Of a DNA stretch of 45,737 nt, positions 32,210-38,950 are shown in pieces; the first letter of the stretch is position 1, and every line of letters begins with the position of its first letter. Source of the stretch: a virus; the IMG/VR virus record IMGVR_UViG_3300050821_015712, positions 1 through 45,737 of that record; one strand, 5' to 3'. The position numbers and the translations under genes were made by a program. The notes beneath the pieces are model-generated. The model did no database searches. It had not been told where the DNA came from and saw only the letters and a list, made by a program, of their open reading frames with translations.

Positions 32210-32361
32210 TCATCCAAGAACTCAAACGGATCGGGCCTATTTATGCTGGCACTCCGTTTGCGTTCGCCACTTTTGTAAGACGCGGCTATCGTCATCACAA
32301 CTTGCGCTTTCCAGTATGGCTTGGAATCGAAATCGAGGTTCACTGGTCGAAGATATCCTAA
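32206..32361 (+). CDS. Very small hypothetical protein (51 aa)
   Basis: 51 residues from GTG 32206, overlapping the previous stop. Reads MIIQELKRIGPIYAGTPFAF and ends GIEIEVHWSKIS. Basic and beta-like. Too short to classify. Tight coupling to its neighbours supports expression. Confidence 0.45.
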   Translation: MIIQELKRIGPIYAGTPFAFATFVRRGYRHHNLRFPVWLGIEIEVHWSKIS

Positions 32362-32365
32362 AAAA

Positions 32366-32494
32366 ATGCCGCAGCCAAAACTCACTCGCGCGCAGCAGAT
32401 CAAGGGCTTGGAAAAAGCCCTGACCAATCGCAAGACGCCCAAACAATTTCTTCCCAGCATGCGCAAGCGTCTGGCCGAACTGAAAGGAAAGTGA
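32366..32494 (+). CDS. Very small basic protein (42 aa)
   Basis: 42 residues, about one quarter Lys/Arg, predicted helical (MPQPKLTRAQQIKGLEKALT, then QFLPSMRKRLAELKGK). Possibly nucleic-acid binding. It sits between two coupled genes, and its end (GGAAAG) supplies part of the ribosome binding site for the lipoprotein gene. Weakly supported. Confidence 0.4.
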   Translation: MPQPKLTRAQQIKGLEKALTNRKTPKQFLPSMRKRLAELKGK

Positions 32495-32496
32495 AC

Positions 32497-33039
32497 ATGG
32501 AAATGTATTGCAGCAAGATCCAGAATCGCCGGGTACTCGGGGCTTCGCTCTTCTTTTTTCTTTTGTGCGGTCTAGGTACCGCGCAGATAGCCGTCAGTCT
32601 CTCGGGATGCGCTGCGCTCAAGTCCGCGCAGTCCGCTCCGGTGAATCAGACCATCACCACCGTCATCGCCGATGCCGGCACCGCCGCCATCACCGCGGAA
32701 GCCATGTACAACGCCGGCACCATTCCGCAAAACTCCACCACGCGCTCGGCCATCAACGACCTGGGCGCCGCCTACAACGATGCCCGGCTGGCGTACCAAA
32801 CGGTGCTGCAGGCGGAAGCGGTCTATAAAGCTGCGGTCGTCACCCAGCTCGCCGCGTGTTCGCCTCCACCTAGCGCCGCTGTGATTCCCGCCTCTCTGTC
32901 CGGCAATTGCACCGCGGCTACCACGCAGGCCAACGCCGCGAAAGTCGCGTCCGATACCAGTAGCGCCAATCTATCCAGCAAGATTTCCGTGATGGTCTCG
33001 AAGACCAGCGCCGTCAAGGCGCTCACCGCCGGCAAATGA
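32497..33039 (+). CDS. Putative lipoprotein
   Basis: 180 residues from ATG 32497 (GTG 32491 is an alternative that adds two residues), with GAAAGG upstream. A hydrophobic leader (LGASLFFFLLCGLGTAQIAV) is followed by a lipobox-like LSGC at about 34-37, so Cys37 would be acylated and the protein placed in the periplasm or outer membrane. The mature part is Ala/Thr/Ser-rich and helical (YNDARLAYQTVLQAEAVYKA). A spanin-like or envelope-disrupting role near the lysis genes is possible. The length exceeds that of typical o-spanins. The stop overlaps the next start (ATGA). Confidence 0.6.
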   Translation: MEMYCSKIQNRRVLGASLFFFLLCGLGTAQIAVSLSGCAALKSAQSAPVNQTITTVIADAGTAAITAEAMYNAGTIPQNSTTRSAINDLGAAYNDARLAYQTVLQAEAVYKAAVVTQLAACSPPPSAAVIPASLSGNCTAATTQANAAKVASDTSSANLSSKISVMVSKTSAVKALTAGK

Positions 33040-33379
33040 AAGAACAGCAATCCAATCTAGCGCTATTGCCTGAGCGCGAATCGCAGAGCGATGCTCAGCC
33101 TGAATTGAAGGCATGGGCATTGGTGGAACTCTTTGGCCACCAGCGCATCGTCGGTAAAGTAACAGTGGATCCCGTTGATTTTCCCGGCATGGTTCGTGTG
33201 GACGTTCCCGACCTGCTGAAAAACGGTGAAGTGGAACGGGCCGGATTTACGCGCTTTTTGGCCGTAGCGCACTGTATTCCGTGACGCCGATTAGCGAGCA
33301 AAGCGTTCGCGAACTACTGCCGCATGTGAATGGGCATCCGTCGCGGCCTCTTTCGATTGGCCGATCCGAATACGATTGA
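33036..33379 (+). CDS. Small phage protein with apparent -1 frameshift
   Basis: The ATG frame gives 82 residues ending at 33284 after FTRFLAVAHCIP. If one T is added to the T5 run at 33255-33259, or the ribosome shifts by -1 there, the frame continues to a TGA at 33379 with FGRSALYSVTPISEQSV. That matches the usual ending of a common small phage/plasmid protein family, as I remember it (gsxAIYsiTPxsEExvr), and the N-part VELFGHQRIVGKV also fits this family. So the gene is either frameshifted by mutation or sequencing error, or uses slippage. The run is C-TTT-TTG, which is only a partial match to a slippery heptamer. Function unknown. Confidence 0.6.
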
Positions 33380-33406
33380 TTTTCTAAGGCGATAGCGACT
33401 GCGAAA

Positions 33407-33446
33407 GGGAGAGAAGAGAATTCCGGCGATCGACGGGCTTCTCTCC
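33407..33446 (+). other. Hairpin, second copy of the GGGAGAGAA/TTCTCTCC element
   Basis: GGAGAGAAG (33408-33416) pairs perfectly with CTTCTCTCC (33438-33446) over a 21-base loop. The stem bases are the same as at 29811-29842, while the loops differ. It lies between the frameshifted gene and the gene at 33472. No T run follows. Confidence 0.45.
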
Positions 33447-33471
33447 TGAGTAGCGCGAAAGGAAAAAGAAA

Positions 33472-33768
33472 ATGGCGACAGACATTCCGAATGGGGGAAC
33501 GATGGTCACCGAACTTTTGATTGGCCTGGCGACGCAAGGCATCTCCGCGATTCTCGCGGCGTTCCACAAAAACGGCGCGGCGGCCGCCGTACAGTCCGCG
33601 GACACGCTGGCGATGGCGCTTCTGCAGAAAACCGCCGAGATCAAGGGCTTGACGATCGACTGGACCGATCCCACCGCCGTCCTGGCCTACGTGCAGACGC
33701 TGCCGGCGTTCGTGCCGATCGCCGATCCCGCTGCCACACCGTCTTCCACGCCGCCCGCCGCGAAGTAA
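33472..33768 (+). CDS. Small hypothetical protein
   Basis: 98 residues, with GGAAAAAG upstream. Predicted helical N-part with a moderately hydrophobic stretch (TELLIGLATQGISAILAAFH), then an Ala-rich helix and a Pro/Ala/Ser tail. A membrane-peripheral protein is possible. No family recognised. Confidence 0.6.
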   Translation: MATDIPNGGTMVTELLIGLATQGISAILAAFHKNGAAAAVQSADTLAMALLQKTAEIKGLTIDWTDPTAVLAYVQTLPAFVPIADPAATPSSTPPAAK

Positions 33769-33841
33769 TTTTCTGTGCGGGGCGCGTCGAGCCTAATGGC
33801 GAGAACACGATAAATCGCCGGGAAGCATCTTCCGGTTGAAT

Positions 33842-33860
33842 AGCCGCCCTAAAGGCGGCT
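33842..33860 (+). other. Small perfect hairpin before the zinc-ribbon gene
   Basis: AGCCGCC (33842-33848) pairs with GGCGGCT (33854-33860) over a five-base loop, in the 122-base gap 33769-33890. No T run, so perhaps a processing or stability element. The rest of the gap shows no gene apart from GAGAGGAG for the next start. Confidence 0.35.
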
Positions 33861-33890
33861 CCCCGCTCATCCCTTTGAGAGGAGTACATC

Positions 33891-34106
33891 ATGGCGACCG
33901 TCCTGGAAACGCATCTCACCGTTTTGAACCTGATCAAGTTGACGGTGGAGTGTCCCGAGTGCCATCACTTCACCGCTCTGCAAGACGCGCCAAATCGAAT
34001 GGGCGAGAAAAACCATCTCGGCAACGAATGGGACTTTCCCTTCCGCTGCGAGCAGTGCCGCAAAGAGCTTTTCGTCCGCATAGAATCCCGCGTCCTGGAA
34101 ACCTGA
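33891..34106 (+). CDS. Zinc-ribbon protein
   Basis: 71 residues with GAGAGGAG before the ATG. Contains two Cys pairs (VECPECHHF at about 20-25 and FRCEQCRKE at about 52-56), the classic C-x2-C...C-x2-C zinc ribbon. Such proteins bind nucleic acid or serve as transcription or assembly cofactors. The next gene starts five bases after the stop. Confidence 0.68.
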   Translation: MATVLETHLTVLNLIKLTVECPECHHFTALQDAPNRMGEKNHLGNEWDFPFRCEQCRKELFVRIESRVLET

Positions 34107-34111
34107 GCGGC

Positions 34112-34411
34112 ATGATCCTCTGGAGAAAAGAACGACCAACAACAGACGGCCAAATCCCTGTGCGTCCGTACCACGTTAAAACCCCTGGCATCTGGAAAGA
34201 GCTTTGGTACATTTTCCGTGGCCGTTATTTGCCGCCCACCATCGAATGCAAAGTCGAAGTCGCCGCAGCGATGCAACTTGGCGAGTTTTCTTTTTGCGGA
34301 TACCCTGTTCTCCAGGCTGGATTTTACGTGCCGTGCGGTCGTCTCGCCACGCAGGGCTGCGCCTACTGCGATCTCCACGGAGAAAACCATGACGCACCAC
34401 AAGGGACGTAA
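34112..34411 (+). CDS. Small hypothetical protein with Cys-rich C-terminus
   Basis: 99 residues from ATG 34112. I rejected the longer open frame upstream because it runs through the preceding gene. N-part basic and aromatic (MILWRKERP, then HVKTPGIWKELWYIFRGRYL). C-part has CGYPVLQAGFYVPCGRLA and GCAYCDLHGEN, giving enough Cys/His for one or two zinc sites. Similar clusters occur in small HNH-associated phage proteins. No clear family. Confidence 0.55.
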   Translation: MILWRKERPTTDGQIPVRPYHVKTPGIWKELWYIFRGRYLPPTIECKVEVAAAMQLGEFSFCGYPVLQAGFYVPCGRLATQGCAYCDLHGENHDAPQGT

Positions 34412-34481
34412 CGATCACGAACATCGCCGTAGACATCGGCGCGAACTTCTCGTATTCTTCCTGCGAGGGGGAACCAACCAC

Positions 34482-34856
34482 ATGCCGCCGCAGATCGTCA
34501 ATCAGCTCGTTGCCAACGATACCAACGGGATCTATCTTCTGGTCGCGGAAACGCTCAAGGGCGCCGCGATTCCGCTTTCGAAAGGGCCGTTCACCGTCGC
34601 CGTCGACGACTCCGCAAATACCGGCGTTGTCGTTGTGCCGGGCAGCCCGGACCTGACCACGCCGCCGATCTTCAAAGCGCCGGCCACCGGATCGCTAGCC
34701 AGCGGCCAGGTGAACGTCACCGTGACGGATACCAGCGTCACGCCGCCGATCTCGACCACGGTCAGCTTTCAAGTGGTGCAGCCGGCTCCGCCGCCTCCAC
34801 CGCCGCCCACTGGGCCGGACGCCATCAGCGCGCAGTTCGCGACGGTCGGCACGTAG
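34482..34856 (+). CDS. Ig-like virion-associated protein sharing a C-terminal tag with the holin candidate
   Basis: 124 residues if it starts at ATG 34482, with GAGGGGG about ten bases upstream. ATG 34389 is in frame but adds a His/Arg-rich stretch that overlaps the previous gene. The protein is a single beta-sandwich-like domain (NGIYLLVAETLKGAAIPLS, then FTVAVDDSANTGVVVVPG, then GQVNVTVTDTSVTPP). A Pro8-like linker follows, and the C-terminus is GPDAISAQFATVGT. The last 11-residue core is the same as in the holin candidate at 31315-31740. It is the final gene of the plus block. Confidence 0.6.
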   Translation: MPPQIVNQLVANDTNGIYLLVAETLKGAAIPLSKGPFTVAVDDSANTGVVVVPGSPDLTTPPIFKAPATGSLASGQVNVTVTDTSVTPPISTTVSFQVVQPAPPPPPPPTGPDAISAQFATVGT

Positions 34857-34864
34857 ATAACTTC

Positions 34865-34939
34865 TGCGGGGTAGAGTATCGGTAGCTCGCCTGGCTCATA
34901 ATCAGGAGGCAGAGGGTTCAATTCCCTCCCCCGCTACCA
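34865..34939 (+). tRNA. tRNA with CAT anticodon (Met or lysidine-Ile), CCA encoded
   Basis: 75 bases fold as a cloverleaf. Acceptor GCGGGG pairs with CCCCGC (positions 2-7), with a T:T mismatch at 1:72. D stem GAGT/GCTC, anticodon stem CCTGG/TCAGG with loop CTCATAA (anticodon CAT), a five-base variable loop, and T stem GAGGG/CCCTC with loop TTCAATT. The discriminator A and CCA are encoded. The unpaired 1:72 and A11-T24 pair recall initiator tRNA, but the three G:C pairs of the initiator anticodon stem are absent. Elongator Met, Ile2 or an initiator-like variant all remain possible. Confidence 0.85.
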
Positions 34940-34942
34940 TAT

Positions 34943-34965
34943 CCTGCGCGCTCGCCCCGCGCAGG
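34943..34965 (+). terminator. GC hairpin after the tRNA
   Basis: CCTGCGCG (34943-34950) pairs perfectly with CGCGCAGG (34958-34965) over seven bases, three bases after the tRNA CCA end. It has no T run and may be the 3' processing hairpin of the tRNA precursor. Confidence 0.45.
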
Positions 34966-35015
34966 CCATCCGGCCAGTAACGAGCTGGCTGATTCCCTCA
35001 GTGCGGTTGCCTCGA

Positions 35016-35053
35016 GCGCGGCGTTCTCACCCCGGACGCCGCGCTTCTCTTTT
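35016..35053 (+). terminator. Rho-independent terminator of the plus block
   Basis: GCGCGGCGT (35016-35024) pairs perfectly with ACGCCGCGC (35036-35044), followed by TTCTCTTTT (35045-35053). This is a good intrinsic terminator for transcripts leaving the tRNA. Confidence 0.7.
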
Positions 35054-35093
35054 GCATCGAGTTGTGTTAGTTTTGCGGCGTTAGCCACGCAAC

Positions 35094-35175
35094 GCGGGGC
35101 GTGTGAGGTTCCTTGCGGCGTTCATGGTCCGCCGTAGTGGAATGAGGGCTGGGCCACACGCCTCGTCTTTTTTCG
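35094..35175 (+). ncRNA. Candidate structured RNA between the convergent blocks
   Basis: A 12-bp outer stem (35094-35105 with 35155-35166, two G-U pairs) encloses an inner arm made of TTCC/GGAA and CGGCG/CGCCG around a nine-base loop. It is followed by CTTTTTTC, which would end a transcript. No reading frame of quality covers it. A small RNA, a folded 3' end of the late transcript, or a protected RNA end are possible. The evidence is base-pairing by eye only. Confidence 0.4.
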
Positions 35176-35200
35176 TGCTAGACTTTTCTCCGCCAAGTGC

Positions 35201-35233
35201 GTTGGTCATCGAACCTGGCAGTTCTGGACCAAC
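35201..35233 (+). other. Nested hairpin in the convergent region
   Basis: GTTGGTC (35201-35207) pairs with GACCAAC (35227-35233), with an inner GAAC/GTTC stem (35211-35214/35221-35224). It is followed by AACAAAAAACG, so on the minus strand it is preceded rather than followed by T residues. Role unknown; it may belong to the same structured RNA as 35094-35175. Confidence 0.4.
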
Positions 35234-35284
35234 AAAAAACGTCAATCACCGAGCGCTGCCCATCGCAGCCTAAAGACTGATGGA

Positions 35285-35320
35285 AACGGCTCCGATCCTC
35301 TGAATCGGAGCCGTTTTATT
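35285..35320. terminator. Strong bidirectional terminator between convergent blocks
   Basis: A perfect 12-bp stem (35285-35296 with 35304-35315) with a seven-base loop, followed by TTATTT on the plus strand. It lies 23 bases beyond the stop of the last minus-strand gene and could serve both directions. Confidence 0.85.
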
Positions 35321-35342
35321 TGTAAGGGAGTTTGGCTGGAAC

Positions 35343-35726
35343 TTACTTCTTTGCGGGAGCTGGCGGGGGCGGCGGTTCGCTGAAGAGCAGAGAATCGGAA
35401 TTGAAGAGCAATGTCCGCGGCCAGCCGTTTTCGGTTTTCACGCGGTCTGCTTCGGCGTTCAGTTCGTTGACGGCGCCTTGGAAGCGCTGCTGCGCGGCTA
35501 CGTAGTCTCGCTGGGCGATCATGGCGTCTTTCTGCTTCACCTGCAGCCGCAACGTCTGGATCTCGCTGGGGGTGTACTTCGCCGGCGGGGACTGCGCGCC
35601 GCGGTGCATCTCCCTGGAGTAGCGCACCGCCATGGTAGCTTCAGTGGCCAGCAGGAACACCAGAACGAAAATCAGCGCAAAGAGCCACTGTGCCGCCAGA
35701 TCGCGGAAGTTGATGCGAACTTTCAT
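35343..35726 (-). CDS. Membrane-anchored coiled-coil protein
   Basis: 127 residues from ATG 35726, chosen because AAGGAG lies nine bases upstream; the longer frame overlaps the previous gene. Basic start, one membrane segment (LFALIFVLVFLLATEATMAV, about 16-35), a helical stalk (SEIQTLRLQVKQKDAMIAQ, then RFQGAVNELNAEADRVKTEN) and a Pro-rich tail (EPPPPPAPAKK). This is the plan of Rz-like i-spanins, so it may be an early-encoded envelope protein or a spanin. Last gene of the minus block, just before the terminator. The start overlaps the upstream stop by four bases. Confidence 0.62.
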   Translation of the reverse strand: MKVRINFRDLAAQWLFALIFVLVFLLATEATMAVRYSREMHRGAQSPPAKYTPSEIQTLRLQVKQKDAMIAQRDYVAAQQRFQGAVNELNAEADRVKTENGWPRTLLFNSDSLLFSEPPPPPAPAKK

Positions 35727-36079
35727 GGACGATTCTCCTTTTTGTTTTCCTGTGGAACGTAGACGACGCCGCAGACGGAACAGACGTGAACGAATAGATG
35801 AGGTGTTACGCAACGCTCACCTATTTTCATATTCTCCCAACATTGATATGAGACAGCGACTAACAGTTCACGTCTAAGTGCCTTCTGCGCATGTCCAACC
35901 GGGCAGTATTCCTCTCCTGGTTGGAGGAGGAGCTTATTCAAGGGAATCGCGTGCCCGTCACTACTCCCACCTACGCATGCAGACAGATTGACCAAACTGC
36001 ACCGTGGCTCCTGCCCTCTCGCCACTTCCGCGAGCCCTAGCATCCCCGCCAGGCGAACGAAGAACGATTTGCGCGTCAT
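35723..36079 (-). CDS. Hypothetical protein with signal-like start and Cys cluster
   Basis: 118 residues. The N-terminus (MTRKSFFVRLAGMLGLAEVA) is like a weak export signal. The C-terminus has HVCSVCGVVYVP, a C-x2-C-G knuckle. Middle part carries HAIPLNKLLLQPGEEYCPVGH. Composition and codon use are less G+C-rich than those of neighbours. The start overlaps the stop of the J-domain gene by four bases. No known family recognised. Confidence 0.55.
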   Translation of the reverse strand: MTRKSFFVRLAGMLGLAEVARGQEPRCSLVNLSACVGGSSDGHAIPLNKLLLQPGEEYCPVGHAQKALRRELLVAVSYQCWENMKIGERCVTPHLFVHVCSVCGVVYVPQENKKENRP

Positions 36080-36615
36080 ACGGTTCCTTTCAAGGCGGAG
36101 AGGTCGCGGATCGCGATGTCGCGGGCCTCGGTGATGGCCCGGAAAGACTCGGCCGATCCGCCAGCATCGGGATGATACACCGTGCTGAGTTTTTTGTACC
36201 GGGATTGAATCTCTTCCACGGTGACGGGTTTGTTCTGCGGAAAGCCGAGAATCACCCGCCAGGGAATTTCGCGCTGGGCGACGGCCGTCGACGGCGGCGT
36301 ATAGGGATTGCCAGGATAGGGATTGTACGGATTGTATCCTGGACCGGACGGCTGACGTTGGAAGTACATGCGAACCACTTCCGCGATCAAGCGTTCCATC
36401 TCGGGAGTCAACTGCGGTTTCGGCCGAGGCGGATCGGACGGCGGCGGTACGCCCGCAGCCGTTCCAGGAATCGTGCCAGGCGGGGTGTGTTTGTTGCGGA
36501 CGTAGGTGACGGCTTGCTCGTCGGTGACGCGCAGTCCAAGTTTACGCGCGAACTTGGCGATCCCCACCGCCAGCAACTCTTCCCGCGTCTCCGCTTTGAT
36601 TTTCTTAGGACTCAT
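36076..36615 (-). CDS. J-domain (DnaJ-like) protein
   Basis: 179 residues. The N-terminal half is charged and helical, followed by Pro-rich linkers (TPPGTIPGTAAGVPPP). A C-terminal J-domain spans about 115-172 (IPWRVILGFPQNKPVTVEEI, then RYKKLSTVYHPDAGGSAESF), with the diagnostic His-Pro-Asp tripeptide between helices II and III. J-domains stimulate the ATPase of Hsp70/DnaK. With no zinc or client-binding region of DnaJ, this protein would recruit host DnaK to a viral target, such as replication-complex or capsid assembly factors. Position next to early genes favours a replication or takeover role. Confidence 0.82.
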   Translation of the reverse strand: MSPKKIKAETREELLAVGIAKFARKLGLRVTDEQAVTYVRNKHTPPGTIPGTAAGVPPPSDPPRPKPQLTPEMERLIAEVVRMYFQRQPSGPGYNPYNPYPGNPYTPPSTAVAQREIPWRVILGFPQNKPVTVEEIQSRYKKLSTVYHPDAGGSAESFRAITEARDIAIRDLSALKGTV

Positions 36616-36624
36616 CGTATTGAA

Positions 36625-37785
36625 CTATTGAAAATCTAACTCTGTAAAATCATCTTGCATGAGTTGGGCAAGGTAGTCACGTTCCTCTGATTCGATGTAT
36701 TCCAGTTCTTGCTCTTGGTCTTGGAATATTTCGTCGAAATCTTCAAACGTGGCATCTAACCTAGCGTAGCCTTTTTCTTCTGGTGCCCACATCGGAATAT
36801 CGTCTAATGTTTCGCGCTCGACTTTTAGCGGCTTCTGTGAAGGGCGAGATCCATGATAACCAGCAGGACGCATACGCTGCGCTTTGCGAATCTTCTTTTT
36901 CCCCCATCCCTTGTGGCCTTGTGGCCCGCTCCAGTGGCCTCCACCAATCGCTATCTGAACGTTTGTAGTCCACCATTTATCACTAAGCAAAACCCCTCGG
37001 TCTATTGAGCCACGATGAAAAAACTTTGTTCTCTCGAAAGAATGACTAATCTCCCATCCCTGCATTGTCGAGAAAACAGGAAATCGTCCATCATCGCCTT
37101 TGAACAAATCCCATTTGTCTACCTGTCCGCGCATGGAACGAACGTAGTCGAAGAAATGCTCATGACGATGGCATAGGGGTCCTCCGTTTCTGGGAAACGG
37201 ACAGCCTTTTACTTCGCAGGGTCGTATGAGGGACTGCGCCTCTTGGCGATGCATTGTTGAACCTGTGCTTCCGCCAAGCATCCCAAACCAGAAAATGACT
37301 GGATGTTTGAATGCGCGATCGGAGATGGCCCCCCAACTACTGAACAATACAGGTAAGGACTTACGAAAATTTTCTGCTGCCTCGTGATTTTCCCACGAAC
37401 CTACTTTGTATATTTTTATTTTCTTTCCATCGGCGGAAGTCCTAAGAGAAAAACAAGCCAAACCGCCCACACTCATCGACACAGCCATGTGCAATTTATT
37501 GCGCACCTTGGGAATATCAACTTCAACGAACTGTCCTAGAGAGATGTCCCTCAATTGCTTTGTCAGCCAAGTCCAGCTTTCGCGTTTGGAATTTTTATTT
37601 TCGACCAAACAGAAGTGCTCAGGATTTCCGCAATAGGGTAGGTCGCATGTCGAGCCAAGACGCATGCCATTAGGAACAGTTTTGCCCCAAATCTTCAATC
37701 TGAGCGGCTGAAGTAGGGAATTACAAGGTTGTAGTCTTACACCCAAAATCTGTGTCCTTTTTGCCACACTTGGCAAATATCGCAA
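36625..37785 (-). CDS. HNH-like / zinc-cluster protein of foreign composition
   Basis: 386 residues from TTG 37785; the start is uncertain because no strong ribosome binding site is seen. Residues about 46-66 (CDLPYCGNPEHFCLVENKNS) resemble the His-containing end of HNH nucleases (C-x4-C-x-N-P-x-H). About residue 190, CEVKGCPFPRNGGPLCHRHE is a Cys/His cluster of the kind that accompanies homing-type HNH proteins. The C-terminal 90 residues turn from very basic (GWGKKKIRKAQRMR) to very acidic (DFDEIFQDQEQELEYIESEE). The gene is visibly A+T-richer than all neighbours, which points to recent transfer. Nuclease function is a guess. Confidence 0.65.
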   Translation of the reverse strand: MRYLPSVAKRTQILGVRLQPCNSLLQPLRLKIWGKTVPNGMRLGSTCDLPYCGNPEHFCLVENKNSKRESWTWLTKQLRDISLGQFVEVDIPKVRNKLHMAVSMSVGGLACFSLRTSADGKKIKIYKVGSWENHEAAENFRKSLPVLFSSWGAISDRAFKHPVIFWFGMLGGSTGSTMHRQEAQSLIRPCEVKGCPFPRNGGPLCHRHEHFFDYVRSMRGQVDKWDLFKGDDGRFPVFSTMQGWEISHSFERTKFFHRGSIDRGVLLSDKWWTTNVQIAIGGGHWSGPQGHKGWGKKKIRKAQRMRPAGYHGSRPSQKPLKVERETLDDIPMWAPEEKGYARLDATFEDFDEIFQDQEQELEYIESEERDYLAQLMQDDFTELDFQ

Positions 37786-37871
37786 TTAGAGGCGATTTGC
37801 CGAAACCCAAGCCTAGTCAGTCGCTGATTTTGGCGATGTCTTCTCCTGCCGCGCCGCCTGCGCAGGGCTGG

Positions 37872-38021
37872 CTACAGAGGCACGATTCCTTCTAGAAGTT
37901 TCTCGACTTCGGCCAACTGTGTCGCGTCATATCGGACGCCAGCACCCTCAGCCAACATGCGGAGCACTCGTACTTTCGCCAGACACACTCTTAGCGTAGT
38001 AAGTTCGATTTCGTTCATCAT
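37872..38021 (-). CDS. Very small helical protein (49 aa)
   Basis: 49 residues from ATG 38021, whose ATGATG overlaps the stop of the adenine methyltransferase gene. Reads MMNEIELTTLRVCLAKVRVL and continues helical to LLEGIVPL. A longer frame upstream would lie inside the methyltransferase gene. Probably real because of translational coupling; function unknown. The 86 bases between it and the next gene start (37785) hold nothing recognisable. Confidence 0.45.
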   Translation of the reverse strand: MMNEIELTTLRVCLAKVRVLRMLAEGAGVRYDATQLAEVEKLLEGIVPL

Positions 38022-38950
38022 CGAAAGAGTTCCTGTTGCTTCTGCGCCTGGGCGCAGGCTTTGTTCATCCAAACGACTTCGGTGCGCTTCTTGTCGCCGG
38101 AATTCTGCGAACAGAACTGGCCGCCGGTCCACTGGATCTTGCGCCAACCGCAGTACAGCTTTTCGTACAGCGGACTCGGATAGCTGGAGATGATCACCAT
38201 GCCTTTGAGAGAACGCAGCAGCGCGGCTAGTTTTTTGTGGTCGGCATCGGTCATTTCGTGGCGGTAACGATGCTCCGGAGTGGTGCCGTTGCCGATTTTG
38301 CGGACGCTCATAGGATACGGCGGATCGACGTAGTGCAACGTGTCGCGGCGGTCCATCTTGGCGAGAATATGCAGCGCGTCGCGCTGCTCGATCGTGACGC
38401 CTTGCAGGCGTTCCGTGAACGCCGCGAGATTGTTGGGATACTCTTTCCAGTCGGATGCCCCGGTGGTTCCCGAGCGGTTAGCGTTCCAGCGGAAGCCCGT
38501 TGCCATCGTGCTTGAGATGCGCGTGTTGAACCCGGCGCGCGAGGCTTTCATCCGCGAGATGGAATCCGATCCCCATCCCATAAAACTGCGGATGATGGTG
38601 CGGCGCGCGCGTTCCACTTCTGACCTGGTGGGCTTGTAGCTGAGCAGGAACTCGCCGCGGGCAAACGGCGTGACGCGCAGCAAATACTCGAGGCGCGCGG
38701 CGCGTTTGCGGTCCTGCAGCACGCGGAAGACGTTGACGACTTCACCATCGAGGTCGTTATAGATTTCGGAGTAGCATCGCGGCTTTTGCATCAAGACGCT
38801 GGCTCCGCCGCCATAGGCTTCGGTGTAGACGCGATGCTCGGGGAAAAGAGCGATCAGATTCTTGGCAAGGCGAAACTTTCCGCCATGGTAGCGCAGCGGC
38901 GGACGGCGAATCGGCGCGGGATCGATCCAAGGTTGAATGATAGGAGTCAC
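38018..38950 (-). CDS. Dam-type N6-adenine DNA methyltransferase (D12 class)
   Basis: 310 residues from GTG 38950, which overlaps the ASCH gene stop (GTGA). The longer frame runs back into that gene. Family motifs: N-terminal LRYHGGKFRLAKNLIALFP (the YxGGK motif), then EAYGGGASVL (SAM-binding motif I), SEIYNDLDGEVVNVFRVL, and the catalytic DPPY in LHYVDPPYPMSV. The C-terminus has MVIISSYPSPLYEKLY. It methylates adenine at N6, commonly in GATC or a related site, and probably shields viral DNA from restriction. The insertion between motifs I and IV (about 100-180) is where target recognition lies. Confidence 0.92.
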   Translation of the reverse strand: MTPIIQPWIDPAPIRRPPLRYHGGKFRLAKNLIALFPEHRVYTEAYGGGASVLMQKPRCYSEIYNDLDGEVVNVFRVLQDRKRAARLEYLLRVTPFARGEFLLSYKPTRSEVERARRTIIRSFMGWGSDSISRMKASRAGFNTRISSTMATGFRWNANRSGTTGASDWKEYPNNLAAFTERLQGVTIEQRDALHILAKMDRRDTLHYVDPPYPMSVRKIGNGTTPEHRYRHEMTDADHKKLAALLRSLKGMVIISSYPSPLYEKLYCGWRKIQWTGGQFCSQNSGDKKRTEVVWMNKACAQAQKQQELFR

